64,000 nt of DNA from an uncultured Dysosmobacter sp. (GCA_934565855.1 CAKTIO010000004.1:192854-256853); one strand, 5' to 3'; shown: positions 36,237-43,437, counted from the stretch's first letter. A program made the numbers and translations. Notes: generated from the sequence alone by a model not told the origin.

Positions 36237-36569
36237 TCATAGCTCCGTGTATTTTGTGCTTTTCCCATAGGCTTTTTCCACGGGGTAGTGTGCCTCATTC
36301 CGGTCGAATTTCTCGTTGAGGATCTCGTCCACGTCCAATCCACAGGCATCCGCCATCAAAAAGCAGTAGCTGAGTACGTCTGCCAGCTCCTCCCGGATTT
36401 TTGCCTGCTTTTCCCGGCATTCCAAATCGGTCCCGCTCCATTGAAATACCTCCAGCAGCTCCGCTGCTTCCAGAGTCAGGGAAATGGCAAGGTCCTTGGG
36501 TGTGTGAAACTGCTTCCAGCTGCGGTCGTCTCTGAATTTCAGAATTCGTTGAATAGTCGAGTCCTTCAT
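36237..36569 (-). CDS. MazG-like nucleotide pyrophosphohydrolase
   Basis: 110 residues, all-alpha NTP-PPase fold. Metal-binding acidic motifs are LEAAELLEVFQW and REELADVLSYCFLMADACGLD (EExxE/ExxD pattern), with KFDRNEAHYPVEKAYGKS at the end, as in the RS21-C6/dCTPase-like group. These enzymes hydrolyse non-canonical or excess (d)NTPs to monophosphates. ATG 36569 has AAGGAG eight bases upstream; the ATG at 36575 is too close. Confidence 0.9.
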   Translation of the reverse strand: MKDSTIQRILKFRDDRSWKQFHTPKDLAISLTLEAAELLEVFQWSGTDLECREKQAKIREELADVLSYCFLMADACGLDVDEILNEKFDRNEAHYPVEKAYGKSTKYTEL

Positions 36570-36636
36570 GGTCATGTGCTCCTTGTGTTTTTTGCAGATT
36601 ATAGCACAGAAGGGTGGATAACCGCAAGAAATGGGA

Positions 36637-36747
36637 TCAATCCTCACGCCCGTCCATGATCTCATAGTATTCCGTGTCGCAGGAGAACAGCCGGTACGCG
36701 CCGTCCATCCATCCCAGAAATCCCTGTGCTGTGTAATAGCCTTTCAT
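36637..36747 (-). CDS. Conserved-looking 36-residue protein
   Basis: A tiny frame beginning MKGYYTAQGFLGW and ending EYYEIMDGRED, rich in Tyr, Gly and acidic residues. It has an excellent ribosome site (AAAGGAGG, 7 bases before ATG 36747) and a TACAAT -10 box with an upstream TG at about 36778-36783. I recall similar MKGYY...G peptides as small hypothetical proteins in clostridia, but have no function for them. It may be the first gene of the MazG/radical SAM unit. Confidence 0.6.
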   Translation of the reverse strand: MKGYYTAQGFLGWMDGAYRLFSCDTEYYEIMDGRED

Positions 36748-36914
36748 ATCGTGTCCTCCTTTTGTTTGGTTAAGGAGATTGTAGCACCCTTGATGCTCAA
36801 AAGATTGAGCAGTAAAAAGAGAGGAAACGGTGGCGGGAAGAGTGGGAGTGTGGTACAATCAGACGGAAAAAATTGTGGCGGCGGAAAGCCCCACGGAGAG
36901 ACGAGGAATCAACG

Positions 36915-37850
36915 ATGAATTTACAGGATGTTCAGGTCGGAGATAAGATAGAGGGCTTTTATCTGCTGCAAACAGGGGCGGCGAAGGTGACAGCGGCTGG
37001 AAAGCCGTTTTTCACGCTGACGCTGGCGGATGCCACGGGAACACTGGATGGACAGGTGTGGGATTATACCGGACCCATCACGCCAAAGGATGCCGGAGCG
37101 GTGGTGAAGATCCGGGGCAACGTGTCGGAGTACCGGGGAGCAAAGCAGATCAATGTGGAGCGAATCCGGCTGGCTGTGGAGGGCGATCCCTATCAGGTGG
37201 AGGCACTGGTCCCGATGGCGCCGCTGGATGCTAACCGGGCGTGGAAGGGCATTTTACAGCTGGTGGATTCACTGGAGGATGACGATTACGCCGCGGTGTG
37301 CCGGGAAATGCTGCGTCAGTATGGCGAACAGTTCCGCAGGATCCCGGCGGCGAAAAGCGTACACCATGGCTTTTTGAACGGACTGCTGATGCACACCTGG
37401 TTTATGCTGCAAATGGCGGATTCCATGGCGGGCTTGTACGCGGAGGTCATTGACCGGAGTCTGCTGCTATCCGGAACCCTGCTGCATGACTTTGCCAAGT
37501 GCAGGGAGTTTACCCTGTCCCCGCTGGGACTGGTGACGGATTACTCTGTGGCAGGCAATCTGCTGGGGCATCTGGTAATGGGTGCACAGTGGGTGGCACA
37601 GGCGGCGCAGAAAACAGGGATTCCTGAGGAGAAGTCCGTTCTTCTTCAGCACATGATTCTCTCCCATCACGGAGAGCCGGAGTTCGGCGCGGCGGTGCGT
37701 CCGCAGTGCGCGGAAAGTGAACTGCTATCCTTCCTGGATATGATCGACAGCCGGATGGAGATCTACCGGGAGACGCTGCCGGAGGTTCCGGAGGGAGAGT
37801 TCAGCAAACGGATCTTTGCGCTGGACCGAAAGATCTACCACCATCGTTAA
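36915..37850 (+). CDS. HD-domain 3'-5' exoribonuclease, YhaM-like
   Basis: 311 residues. An N-terminal OB fold (VGDKIEGFYLLQTGAAKVTAAGKPFFTLTLADATG, about 8-90) is followed by an HD phosphohydrolase domain with NGLLMHTWFMLQMA, LLSGTLLHDFAKC and LLQHMILSHHGEPEFG, the metal-binding H...HD...H...D set. This order is that of YhaM, which degrades RNA and nicked DNA 3' to 5'. ATG 36915 follows GAGGAATC. The upstream spacer has TGGTACAAT, an extended -10, at 36851-36859. It is a single-gene unit. Confidence 0.88.
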   Translation: MNLQDVQVGDKIEGFYLLQTGAAKVTAAGKPFFTLTLADATGTLDGQVWDYTGPITPKDAGAVVKIRGNVSEYRGAKQINVERIRLAVEGDPYQVEALVPMAPLDANRAWKGILQLVDSLEDDDYAAVCREMLRQYGEQFRRIPAAKSVHHGFLNGLLMHTWFMLQMADSMAGLYAEVIDRSLLLSGTLLHDFAKCREFTLSPLGLVTDYSVAGNLLGHLVMGAQWVAQAAQKTGIPEEKSVLLQHMILSHHGEPEFGAAVRPQCAESELLSFLDMIDSRMEIYRETLPEVPEGEFSKRIFALDRKIYHHR

Positions 37851-37880
37851 GTTGCAGATTTATGACATCAAATAAAAATC

Positions 37881-37915
37881 AGCAGGGACCGGGCTTTTAC
37901 AGTCTGGTCCCTGCT
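37881..37915. terminator. Terminator between the YhaM-like and CAT-like genes
   Basis: AGCAGGGACC pairs with GGTCCCTGCT; on the minus strand it is followed by GATTTTTATTTG, so it mainly serves the CAT-like gene. Confidence 0.75.
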
Positions 37916-37925
37916 GGTTTCAGAT

Positions 37926-38591
37926 TTAAAGAGACATGGTAGAAAAAGCGTTTAGCTGCTCCTGCAGTTTGGCGAAGAACTGGCTGGTGTGGTAACCGTC
38001 CGCGGCGGCATGGGCGATGGTCAGCGTTAAGGGGAGCAGAAATCTGCCATGCTCTTCATGATATTTTCCGTAGGTGATGATGGGGAAGAGATTGGGGTCT
38101 CCGCCAGCGGAATAGGTTTGTAATCCGGTGAATTCCACCCAGGGGACACAGCTGATGCAGAAGAAATTGGCAGGCTGCTCTTCCCGTCCCTTTACTCCGT
38201 GAACGCTGCCATAGGTTTCGACCGTTTCCTGAAATTCCCGGTTAAACGATGCAAAATCCGGATGGTAATGGCACCACAGGTCGCTGAAGGTACAGTCATC
38301 CTGGTGAAAGACGGTAAAGTTGGGGTGGACCTCCTCCCAAACGCCGGGAGAGCCGTCTGGGCAGAGCATCATTTTCATAGCTTCCATCCGGTTTACCACC
38401 GCTGTAGCAGCGTAGACTATGCAGGCGTAAAAGCGGCAGTGGTTTACTCTGGAAAAGTGCAGCGCATCGGTAACATCCAGGGAGACGGTCATAGAGTAGC
38501 CGCAGCGGATCTGGCGGCGGTAATAGGCAAAATGCCCGGCTCTGGACCAGTGGTCCAGGTCTAACTTTCGATAGGCAGGCAGTAGCGGCAT
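37926..38591 (-). CDS. Chloramphenicol acetyltransferase-like (CatA family) protein
   Basis: 221 residues of the trimeric CAT fold: WSRAGHFAYYRRQIRCGYSMTVSLDVT at the start, PWVEFTGLQTYS in the middle and the catalytic loop LTIAHAAADGYHTSQFF near the end. The classical HHxxxDG is AHAAADG here: the first His is Ala but the second, catalytic His and the Asp-Gly are kept. It may acetylate an acceptor other than chloramphenicol; resistance cannot be assumed. ATG 38591 follows AGAGGAC. It is divergent from the Feo locus. Confidence 0.85.
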   Translation of the reverse strand: MPLLPAYRKLDLDHWSRAGHFAYYRRQIRCGYSMTVSLDVTDALHFSRVNHCRFYACIVYAATAVVNRMEAMKMMLCPDGSPGVWEEVHPNFTVFHQDDCTFSDLWCHYHPDFASFNREFQETVETYGSVHGVKGREEQPANFFCISCVPWVEFTGLQTYSAGGDPNLFPIITYGKYHEEHGRFLLPLTLTIAHAAADGYHTSQFFAKLQEQLNAFSTMSL

Positions 38592-38669
38592 GGCGGTCAG
38601 TCCTCTTTCGTAATTTTTTGAATTGATTCTACCACAGAAGCGGAGACAGCGCAATGACAGCAGAGGGGA

Positions 38670-38698
38670 TTGACAAAGGCGGAGAAGTATGTTACATA
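38670..38698 (+). promoter_or_regulatory. Upstream promoter (P1) of the feo locus
   Basis: TTGACA (38670-38675) and an extended -10 TGT-TACATA (38690-38698). The stretch GTATGTTA, 11 bases after TTGACA, recurs at the same distance in the DUF3793 promoter at 52497. Confidence 0.5.
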
Positions 38699-38711
38699 TA
38701 AAATGCTCGCA

Positions 38712-38727
38712 GTTAGATAAGACTAAC
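38712..38727 (+). promoter_or_regulatory. Palindrome GTTAG-N6-CTAAC (site 1)
   Basis: GTTAG ATAAGA CTAAC, directly downstream of P1 over the predicted transcription start. It is the first of six copies in the window and a candidate operator for the DtxR-family protein at 42486. The 393 bases without a gene (38592-38984) hold two promoters, three such sites, and a structured stretch 38728-38795 (ACGAA/TTCGT, GCATTTG/CAAATGC) that ends in TTGTTTTTC. Confidence 0.65.
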
Positions 38728-38874
38728 CACGAAGAGAAGCAAGAGCAGCATTTGTCAAATGCGCGCTATACAGACGGGATTCGTTGTTTTTCATAAAAAA
38801 ACGAGAAAAAATGCAACAAAACAGGAAGAGTTATAAAAAACAAACTTCAAAAGAGAAAAAAATGAAAATCCATC

Positions 38875-38903
38875 TTGACAATGAGAGTTAGCGGTGATAA
38901 ACT
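38875..38903 (+). promoter_or_regulatory. Downstream promoter (P2) of the feo locus
   Basis: TTGACA (38875-38880), 17 bases, and TAAACT (38898-38903) with an extended TG before it. An imperfect operator-like AGTTAG...TAAACT lies inside the spacer. Confidence 0.6.
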
Positions 38904-38915
38904 CATAGCGATTTC

Positions 38916-38937
38916 GGGGTTAGGTCGTTCTAACCCC
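38916..38937 (+). promoter_or_regulatory. Palindrome GGGGTTAG-N6-CTAACCCC (site 2)
   Basis: The longest copy of the motif, with 8-bp arms around GTCGTT, a few bases after the predicted P2 start. Confidence 0.7.
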
Positions 38938-38953
38938 CTCTTGTTTCCACAAT

Positions 38954-38969
38954 GGTTAGCTTAGACTAA
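38954..38969 (+). promoter_or_regulatory. Palindrome GGTTAG-CTTAGA-CTAA (site 3)
   Basis: It directly abuts the AGGAGG ribosome site of the first feoA. The inner sequence TTAGCTTAGACTAA resembles known DtxR-family (SloR/ScaR-type) sites in layout. Confidence 0.6.
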
Positions 38970-38984
38970 AGGAGGAAGACGCAT

Positions 38985-39197
38985 ATGATGCCGCTGACAA
39001 TGGCAAAAAGCGGGGAGACCGTTGTGATCCGTAAGATCACTGGAAAGGATGAGATCCGGCAGCATTTGGCGGAGCTTGGCTTTGTGGTAGATAGCTCGGT
39101 GACGGTGGTCAACGAGATCGCCGGAAACCTTATTTTGCAGGTGAAAGACAGCCGGATTGCCTTGGATAAGACAATGGCGAACCGGATTATGATTTAA
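38985..39197 (+). CDS. feoA: FeoA family protein, first copy
   Basis: 70 residues of the SH3-like FeoA fold: MPLTMAKSGETVVIRKITGKDEIRQHLAELGFV (core RQHLAELGF) and ILQVKDSRIALDKTMANRIMI. FeoA is a small cytosolic partner of the ferrous-iron transporter FeoB. ATG 38985 has AGGAGG nine bases upstream. A second feoA follows 14 bases later, an arrangement frequent in clostridia in which the two FeoA proteins may not be equivalent. Confidence 0.92.
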   Translation: MMPLTMAKSGETVVIRKITGKDEIRQHLAELGFVVDSSVTVVNEIAGNLILQVKDSRIALDKTMANRIMI

Positions 39198-39211
39198 TGG
39201 GAGGAGAAAGC

Positions 39212-39433
39212 ATGAAAACTTTAAAGGACGTAAAGGTCGGCGAGAATGCAGTGGTCGTGCGGCTGCTGGGCGAGGGTCCGGTCAAGCGCCGCATCATGGA
39301 CATGGGCATCACCAAGGGCGTGGAGATCCATGTCCGCAAGGTGGCTCCTCTGGGCGACCCGATGGAGCTGAGTGTGCGCGGCTATGAGCTGAGCGTGCGG
39401 AAGGCGGAAGCCGAAATGATCGAGGTCAAGTAA
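39212..39433 (+). CDS. feoA: FeoA family protein, second copy
   Basis: 73 residues: VKVGENAVVVRLLGEGPVKRRIMDMGITKGVEI followed by KVAPLGDPMELSVRGYELSVRKAEAEMIEV, a canonical FeoA with the RRIMDMG and P.GDP.E..VRGYELS.RK motifs. It is better conserved than the first copy. GGGAGGAGAAAGC precedes ATG 39212. A GTTAG-N6-CTAAC site lies between it and feoB. Confidence 0.94.
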   Translation: MKTLKDVKVGENAVVVRLLGEGPVKRRIMDMGITKGVEIHVRKVAPLGDPMELSVRGYELSVRKAEAEMIEVK

Positions 39434-39484
39434 ATACAGCCTGACTGGGATCGCGGCGGAAAGCCGCAGTTTTTAAGAATAGAA

Positions 39485-39500
39485 GTTAGCAAACGCTAAC
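39485..39500 (+). promoter_or_regulatory. Palindrome GTTAG-CAAACG-CTAAC (site 4)
   Basis: Same motif as sites 1-3, in the 86-base gap between the second feoA and feoB, 19 bases before the feoB ATG. It could place feoB under separate local control. Confidence 0.65.
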
Positions 39501-39519
39501 AAAAGGAAGGAGAAGATCA

Positions 39520-41679
39520 ATGGATATCAAGATCGCACTGGCAGGTAACCCGAACTGTGGTAAAACCACCCTGTTCAATGACCTGACCGGTTCCAACCAG
39601 TATGTGGGCAACTGGCCCGGCGTTACGGTTGAGAAGAAGGAGGGCAAGCTGAAGGGTCACAAGGATGTTGTGATCCAGGACCTGCCCGGTATTTACTCCC
39701 TGTCTCCCTACACCATGGAAGAGGTGGTCGCCCGTGGCTATCTGGTCAATGAGAAGCCCGACGCCATTCTGAACATCGTGGACGGTACCAACATTGAGAG
39801 AAACCTGTATCTGACCACGCAGCTGGTAGAGCTGGGTCTGCCCGTGGTGGTGGCTGTGAACATGATGGACCTGGTCCGTAAGAACGGCGACCAGATCGAC
39901 GTGAAGAAGCTGAGCGAGGAGCTGGGCTGCGAGATCGTGGAGATCAGCGCACTGAAGGGCGAGGGCAGCATGGCTGCCGCCGAAAAGGCAGTTGCCGCCG
40001 CCAAGGCAAACAAGGTAGGCGAGCTGCCCCATGTGTTCACCGGCAGCGTGGAGCATGCCATTGCCCACATTGAAGAGTCCATTCAGGGTAAGGTGGACAG
40101 CCGTTATCTGCGTTGGTACGCCATCAAGGTGTTCGAGCGGGATGAAAAGGCAATGGCGGACATCCAGATGGACAGTGCTCTGAAGGCACATCTGGAAGAA
40201 CATATCGCTGACTGCGAAAAGGAGCTGGACGACGATGCAGAGAGCATCATCACCAACCAGCGTTACTCTTACATCAACACGGTCGTGGAGCGCGCGGTGA
40301 AGAAAAAGAACGCCAAGCACAGCATGTCCACCTCCGATAAGATCGACCGGATTGTAACCAACCGTATTCTGGCTCTGCCCATCTTTGTGGTGGTCATGAC
40401 GCTGGTGTATTACATTGCAGTTTCCAGCCTGGGCACCATCGTGACGGACTGGACCAACGACACTCTGGTGGGCGGCTGGATCCAGCCGGCAGTAGAGGGC
40501 TTCCTGGAAAATATCGGCGCGGCAGACTGGGTCATTTCCCTGGTCGTTGACGGTATCATTGGCGGCTTGGGCGCGCCTATCGGCTTTGCCCCGCAGATGG
40601 CAATCGTGTTCTTCTTCCTGTCCATCCTGGAGGACTGCGGCTATATGGCACGTGTCGCCTTCATTATGGACCGGATCTTCCGCCGCTTCGGTCTGTCCGG
40701 CAAGAGCTTCATTCCCTTCCTGATCTCCTCCGGCTGCGGTGTGCCTGCCATCATGGCGACCCGTACCATTGAGAACGAGAAGGACCGCCGGATGACCATG
40801 ATGACCACTACCTCCATTCCCTGCGGCGCAAAGCTGCCGGTTATTGCCACCATTGCAGGCTTCCTGATGGGCGGCGCATGGTGGGTGGCACCCCTGATGT
40901 ACTTCGTGGGCATCATCGTTGTGATCTGCTCCTGCATCATTCTGAAGAAGACCAAGATGTTCTCCGGTGATCCCGCTCCCTTCGTTATGGAGCTGCCCCA
41001 GTATCATATTCCCTCTCTGAAGGGCGTTCTGCTCCATGTGTGGGAGCGTGTGTGGGCGTTCCTGAAGAAGGCAGGTACCATCCTGTTCCTGTGCTGCGCG
41101 GTCATGTGGTTCCTGGGCAGCTTTGGTATTCAGGACGGCAGCTTTGGTCTGGTGGACACGGACTACTGCTTCCTGGCAACCATCGGCGGCGCCATCGCTT
41201 GGATCTTCAAGCCCCTGGGCTTCGGTACCTGGCAGGCAGTTGCCTCCTCCCTCAGCGGCTTCGTCGCAAAGGAAGGCATTGTTTCCACGATGGGCGTTCT
41301 GAGCGGTCTGGGCGAGATCGAAGAGTACTCCGCCGAGATGCACGCACAGTTCGCGGCATTCTTCCCCAACAGCCTGTCTGCTGTTTCCTTCCTGCTGTTC
41401 AATCTGCTGGATTCTCCCTGCCTGGCTGCAATTTCCACCACGGCAAAGGAGATGAATAACCGGAAGTTCTTCTGGTTCTCCATCCTGTTCCAGAATGTTA
41501 TGGCTTACTGTGTTGCCCTGATGGTCTACCAGCTGGTGGGTCTGGCAACTGGTGAGGTTGGTTTCGGTGTTGGCACCGTGGCTGCCGCCATCGTTCTGAT
41601 CGCTGTCCTGTATCTGATGTTCCGTCCGGATCCTACCAAGAAGCTGGAGCGTCAGGCAGCAATGGCTGGTCGCGCATAA
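39520..41679 (+). CDS. feoB: Ferrous iron transporter FeoB
   Basis: 719 residues. The N-terminal G domain has G1 GNPNCGKT at 9-16, the switch NWPGVTVEKKEG, G3 DLPGIYSLSPY and G4 NMMD, followed by the GDI helical domain. The membrane part has two gate regions with LEDCGYMARVAFIMDRIFRRFGLSGKSFIP (core EDCGYMARVAF) and the conserved SGCGVPA and PCGAKLPV Cys motifs. FeoB imports Fe2+ into anaerobes. AAAGGAAGGAG precedes the ATG. Codon use is strongly biased, as expected for a highly expressed gene. Confidence 0.97.
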   Translation: MDIKIALAGNPNCGKTTLFNDLTGSNQYVGNWPGVTVEKKEGKLKGHKDVVIQDLPGIYSLSPYTMEEVVARGYLVNEKPDAILNIVDGTNIERNLYLTTQLVELGLPVVVAVNMMDLVRKNGDQIDVKKLSEELGCEIVEISALKGEGSMAAAEKAVAAAKANKVGELPHVFTGSVEHAIAHIEESIQGKVDSRYLRWYAIKVFERDEKAMADIQMDSALKAHLEEHIADCEKELDDDAESIITNQRYSYINTVVERAVKKKNAKHSMSTSDKIDRIVTNRILALPIFVVVMTLVYYIAVSSLGTIVTDWTNDTLVGGWIQPAVEGFLENIGAADWVISLVVDGIIGGLGAPIGFAPQMAIVFFFLSILEDCGYMARVAFIMDRIFRRFGLSGKSFIPFLISSGCGVPAIMATRTIENEKDRRMTMMTTTSIPCGAKLPVIATIAGFLMGGAWWVAPLMYFVGIIVVICSCIILKKTKMFSGDPAPFVMELPQYHIPSLKGVLLHVWERVWAFLKKAGTILFLCCAVMWFLGSFGIQDGSFGLVDTDYCFLATIGGAIAWIFKPLGFGTWQAVASSLSGFVAKEGIVSTMGVLSGLGEIEEYSAEMHAQFAAFFPNSLSAVSFLLFNLLDSPCLAAISTTAKEMNNRKFFWFSILFQNVMAYCVALMVYQLVGLATGEVGFGVGTVAAAIVLIAVLYLMFRPDPTKKLERQAAMAGRA

Positions 41680-41682
41680 GCA

Positions 41683-41799
41683 ATGCAGGTCAATTTACAG
41701 CTCCATACGGTCGACATTGTCGTCCTGTTGGTGTTAGCGGTCCTGATGGTTGTTGCAGTGAAAATTGTGATCGGTTTTTTCAAAGGTGGTAAAAAATAA
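41683..41799 (+). CDS. 38-residue single-span membrane protein after feoB
   Basis: ATG 41683 opens MQVNLQLHTVDIVVLLVLAVLMVV followed by KIVIGFFKGGKK, that is a short outside tail, one membrane helix and a basic end. Its stop overlaps the start of the Cys-rich gene (TAATG), which ties their translation. It is in the place where other bacteria have feoC, but has no winged-helix or Cys motif. No clear Shine-Dalgarno; it begins three bases after the feoB stop and is probably translated by re-initiation. Confidence 0.6.
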   Translation: MQVNLQLHTVDIVVLLVLAVLMVVAVKIVIGFFKGGKK

Positions 41800-41963
41800 T
41801 GCTTACTTGGATCACAGAAAATTTATCCTCTATTGTGGTGGTTGCCATTGTGCTGTTCCTGATGGGACTGGCGCTGCGGAAGATCATCAGGGATAAAAAG
41901 AGCGGCAAGGGAACTTGCGGCGGAAATTGCAGTGCCTGCGGTGGCTGCTCCCATTGTAAATAA
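41799..41963 (+). CDS. FeoB-associated Cys-rich membrane protein
   Basis: 54 residues: an N-terminal membrane helix (SSIVVVAIVLFLMGLALRKI), a basic stretch, and a C-terminal cluster of six cysteines, CGGNCSACGGCSHC. This is the pattern of the FeoB-associated Cys-rich family, usually the last gene of clostridial feo operons and thought to pass or sense iron at the membrane. The start is coupled by TAATG to the 38-residue gene. A strong terminator follows. Confidence 0.85.
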   Translation: MLTWITENLSSIVVVAIVLFLMGLALRKIIRDKKSGKGTCGGNCSACGGCSHCK

Positions 41964-41981
41964 AAAAGACACCTCATTTCC

Positions 41982-42018
41982 GGGGCGCGGGCAAAGGGAA
42001 GCTGCCTGCGCCCCTTTC
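41982..42018 (+). terminator. Terminator at the end of the feo operon
   Basis: GGGGCGCGGGCA pairs over 12 bp (one G-U) with TGCCTGCGCCCC around a 9-base loop and runs into TTTCCTTAT. Confidence 0.75.
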
Positions 42019-42090
42019 CTTATCCTATGGCATAATATGGTAGAAGTGTCTTTCGCATGGAAAGACAAGCAATGACAAAAGGAGGTCCAT

Positions 42091-42489
42091 ATGGCAACGG
42101 CGATTATTTGTATTCTGATTTTACTGGTCTGCCTGTATAGCTTGAGAAAGTATCTGAAAATGCTTATCACCGGCGGCAGCTGCTGCGGCGGCGGAGATGC
42201 GCCCAAGGCGATTCGCGTACAGGACAGAAATGTCAGCCACTATCCCTATCAGTTAGTGATGAAGGTGGGCGGAATGTCCTGCCAGCACTGTGTGATCCGC
42301 GTGGAAAACGCGCTGAATGAAATGGACGGTATCTGGGCGACTGTGAATCTCAGCGCGGAGCAGGCAATGGTGCGCTGCAAGGAAAAGCCGGATCTGGATA
42401 AGCTGCGTCAGGCGGTGACAGGCTCCGGATATTCGGTACTGTCTATTGAGCAGGCGGCGTCTGAGACAGACGGCGGAAAGCAGGGTTGA
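42091..42489 (+). CDS. Membrane-anchored heavy-metal-associated (HMA) domain protein
   Basis: 132 residues. An N-terminal membrane helix (AIICILILLVCLYSL) is followed by a Cys patch (GGSCCGGGD) and a ferredoxin-like HMA domain at about 52-120 with the metal motif GMSCQHC. HMA domains carry Cu+, Zn2+ or similar soft metals to P-type ATPases. Here it is tethered to the membrane and encoded just before the DtxR-type regulator, with overlapping stop and start, so it may feed the P-type ATPase encoded 1 kb downstream. AAAGGAGG precedes the ATG. Confidence 0.82.
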   Translation: MATAIICILILLVCLYSLRKYLKMLITGGSCCGGGDAPKAIRVQDRNVSHYPYQLVMKVGGMSCQHCVIRVENALNEMDGIWATVNLSAEQAMVRCKEKPDLDKLRQAVTGSGYSVLSIEQAASETDGGKQG

Positions 42490-42950
42490 TTTTGGGTGCA
42501 ATCAAAAAGTCCGGCGAGGATTATCTGGAGGCGATTTATGTACTGCATCAGCGGGGCGGTCCTGTTCGTTCTGTGAATGTGGTGCGCTATCTGCATTTTT
42601 CCAAATCCAGCGTCAGCGCCGCAGTCAACGCCCTGCAGGACGATGGGCTGCTTCGGATCGAGCCGGACGGTACACTGGTGCTGTCCGCTTCCGGCGAGCG
42701 GGAAGCGGAGCGGGTTTACCAGAAGCACTGTGTTTTAAAGGAACTGCTGGAGTGCTGCGGAGTGGATACGGAAACGGCGGAGCGGGATGCCTGCCAGATC
42801 GAACACGCTATCAGCGCGGAGAGCTTTGAAAAGGTGCAGACCTTTTACCTGCGCTTTCAAAGGGAGCTTCAGAGGTGCCGGGAGCTGGTACAGGAGGAGT
42901 CCGCTGAAAACGGAAAGGAATCCAGTGTAAAAAAATCGAAAAACTTATGA
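42486..42950 (+). CDS. DtxR/MntR family metal-dependent transcriptional regulator
   Basis: About 154 residues with a DtxR N-terminal winged helix (SGEDYLEAIYVL, VNVVRYLHFSKSSVSAAVNALQDDGLL) and the metal-binding dimerisation region (EREAERVYQKHCVLKELLECCGVDTETAERDACQIEHAIS), with His, Cys and Glu candidates for ligands. There is no SH3 domain, so it is MntR-sized. It starts at TTG 42486 overlapping the HMA gene stop, or at TTG 42492. It is the obvious candidate to bind the GTTAG-N6-CTAAC palindromes of the feo locus and DUF3793 gene. Confidence 0.9.
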   Translation: MILGAIKKSGEDYLEAIYVLHQRGGPVRSVNVVRYLHFSKSSVSAAVNALQDDGLLRIEPDGTLVLSASGEREAERVYQKHCVLKELLECCGVDTETAERDACQIEHAISAESFEKVQTFYLRFQRELQRCRELVQEESAENGKESSVKKSKNL

Positions 42951-42960
42951 AAAGTTTGGA

Positions 42961-42990
42961 TTGACGAACTTTATATTTGGGTGCTATACT
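42961..42990 (+). promoter_or_regulatory. Promoter of the DUF6110/P-type ATPase unit
   Basis: TTGACG (42961-42966), 18 bases and TATACT (42985-42990) preceded by TGC. An AAACTT-ATGAA-AAGTTT palindrome (42941-42957) lies just upstream of the -35 box. Confidence 0.65.
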
Positions 42991-42993
42991 CTG

Positions 42994-43112
42994 GTGCGAG
43001 AAAGAGGACAGCAGTTCCTGTGTGCGGGAGACGGACAGAATCCGCAGAGAATGCCGCACTGGAACAGCTGTCACAGGTACGGTGAAGGGCACCGTGACCG
43101 GAAAATCAATAC
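42994..43112 (+). ncRNA. Structured 5' leader of the DUF6110 gene (possible riboswitch)
   Basis: About 145 bases separate the predicted start from the ATG. Visible pairings are GGTGC/GCACC closing the whole element, GACAGC-GTTCC with GGAAC-GCTGTC inside, then GCGG/CCGC at the centre. A competing local hairpin ACGGTG/CACCGT would break the outer stem. The centre, GGGAGACGG...AATCCGCAG...GCCGCACTG, has some likeness to a cobalamin riboswitch core, but no clear B12 box is present. I call it only a structured leader. Confidence 0.35.
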
Positions 43113-43143
43113 TGTGGTCAAAAACTCAAGGAGGTACATGATT

Positions 43144-43437
43144 ATGTTGGATTGGAAGAAAATTGCACTGTTCGTCGGTGGTACGGCATTTGGCTCCGCT
43201 GGTGTGAAGCTGCTGAGCAGCGAGGACGCAAAGAAAGTCTATACCCACTCCACCGCCGCTGTCCTGCGCATGAAGGACTGCGTGATGCAGACGGTGAATA
43301 AGGTTCAGGTGAACTGCGGCGATATTCTGGCAGACGCCAAGGAGATTAACGAGGCTCGCGCAGCCGCTGCTGAGCAGGTCGTAGAGGACGCTGCCGAAGA
43401 GGCAGCAGAGCCCGCTACGGAAGCTGCCGCAGAGTGA
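43144..43437 (+). CDS. DUF6110 family protein
   Basis: 97 residues. A hydrophobic start (LDWKKIALFVGGTAFGSAGVKLL) with glycine zipper character is followed by SSEDAKKVYTHSTAAVLRMKDCVMQTVNKVQVNCGDI and an acidic Ala/Glu-rich tail. DUF6110 proteins are commonly encoded next to heavy-metal P-type ATPases, as here, and may be an accessory subunit. ATG 43144 has AGGAGG nine bases upstream; ATG 43138 is too close. No catalytic motif is seen. Confidence 0.82.
   Translation: MLDWKKIALFVGGTAFGSAGVKLLSSEDAKKVYTHSTAAVLRMKDCVMQTVNKVQVNCGDILADAKEINEARAAAAEQVVEDAAEEAAEPATEAAAE

Noticed and set aside
38881..38903. Seventh full operator inside the P2 promoter spacer
   Set aside because: AGTTAG...TAAACT has only partly matching arms and different spacing, so I list it only as an imperfect half site.
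39517..41343. 608-codon minus-strand frame over feoB
   Set aside because: Caused by the biased codon use of the highly expressed feoB; translation has no recognisable motif.
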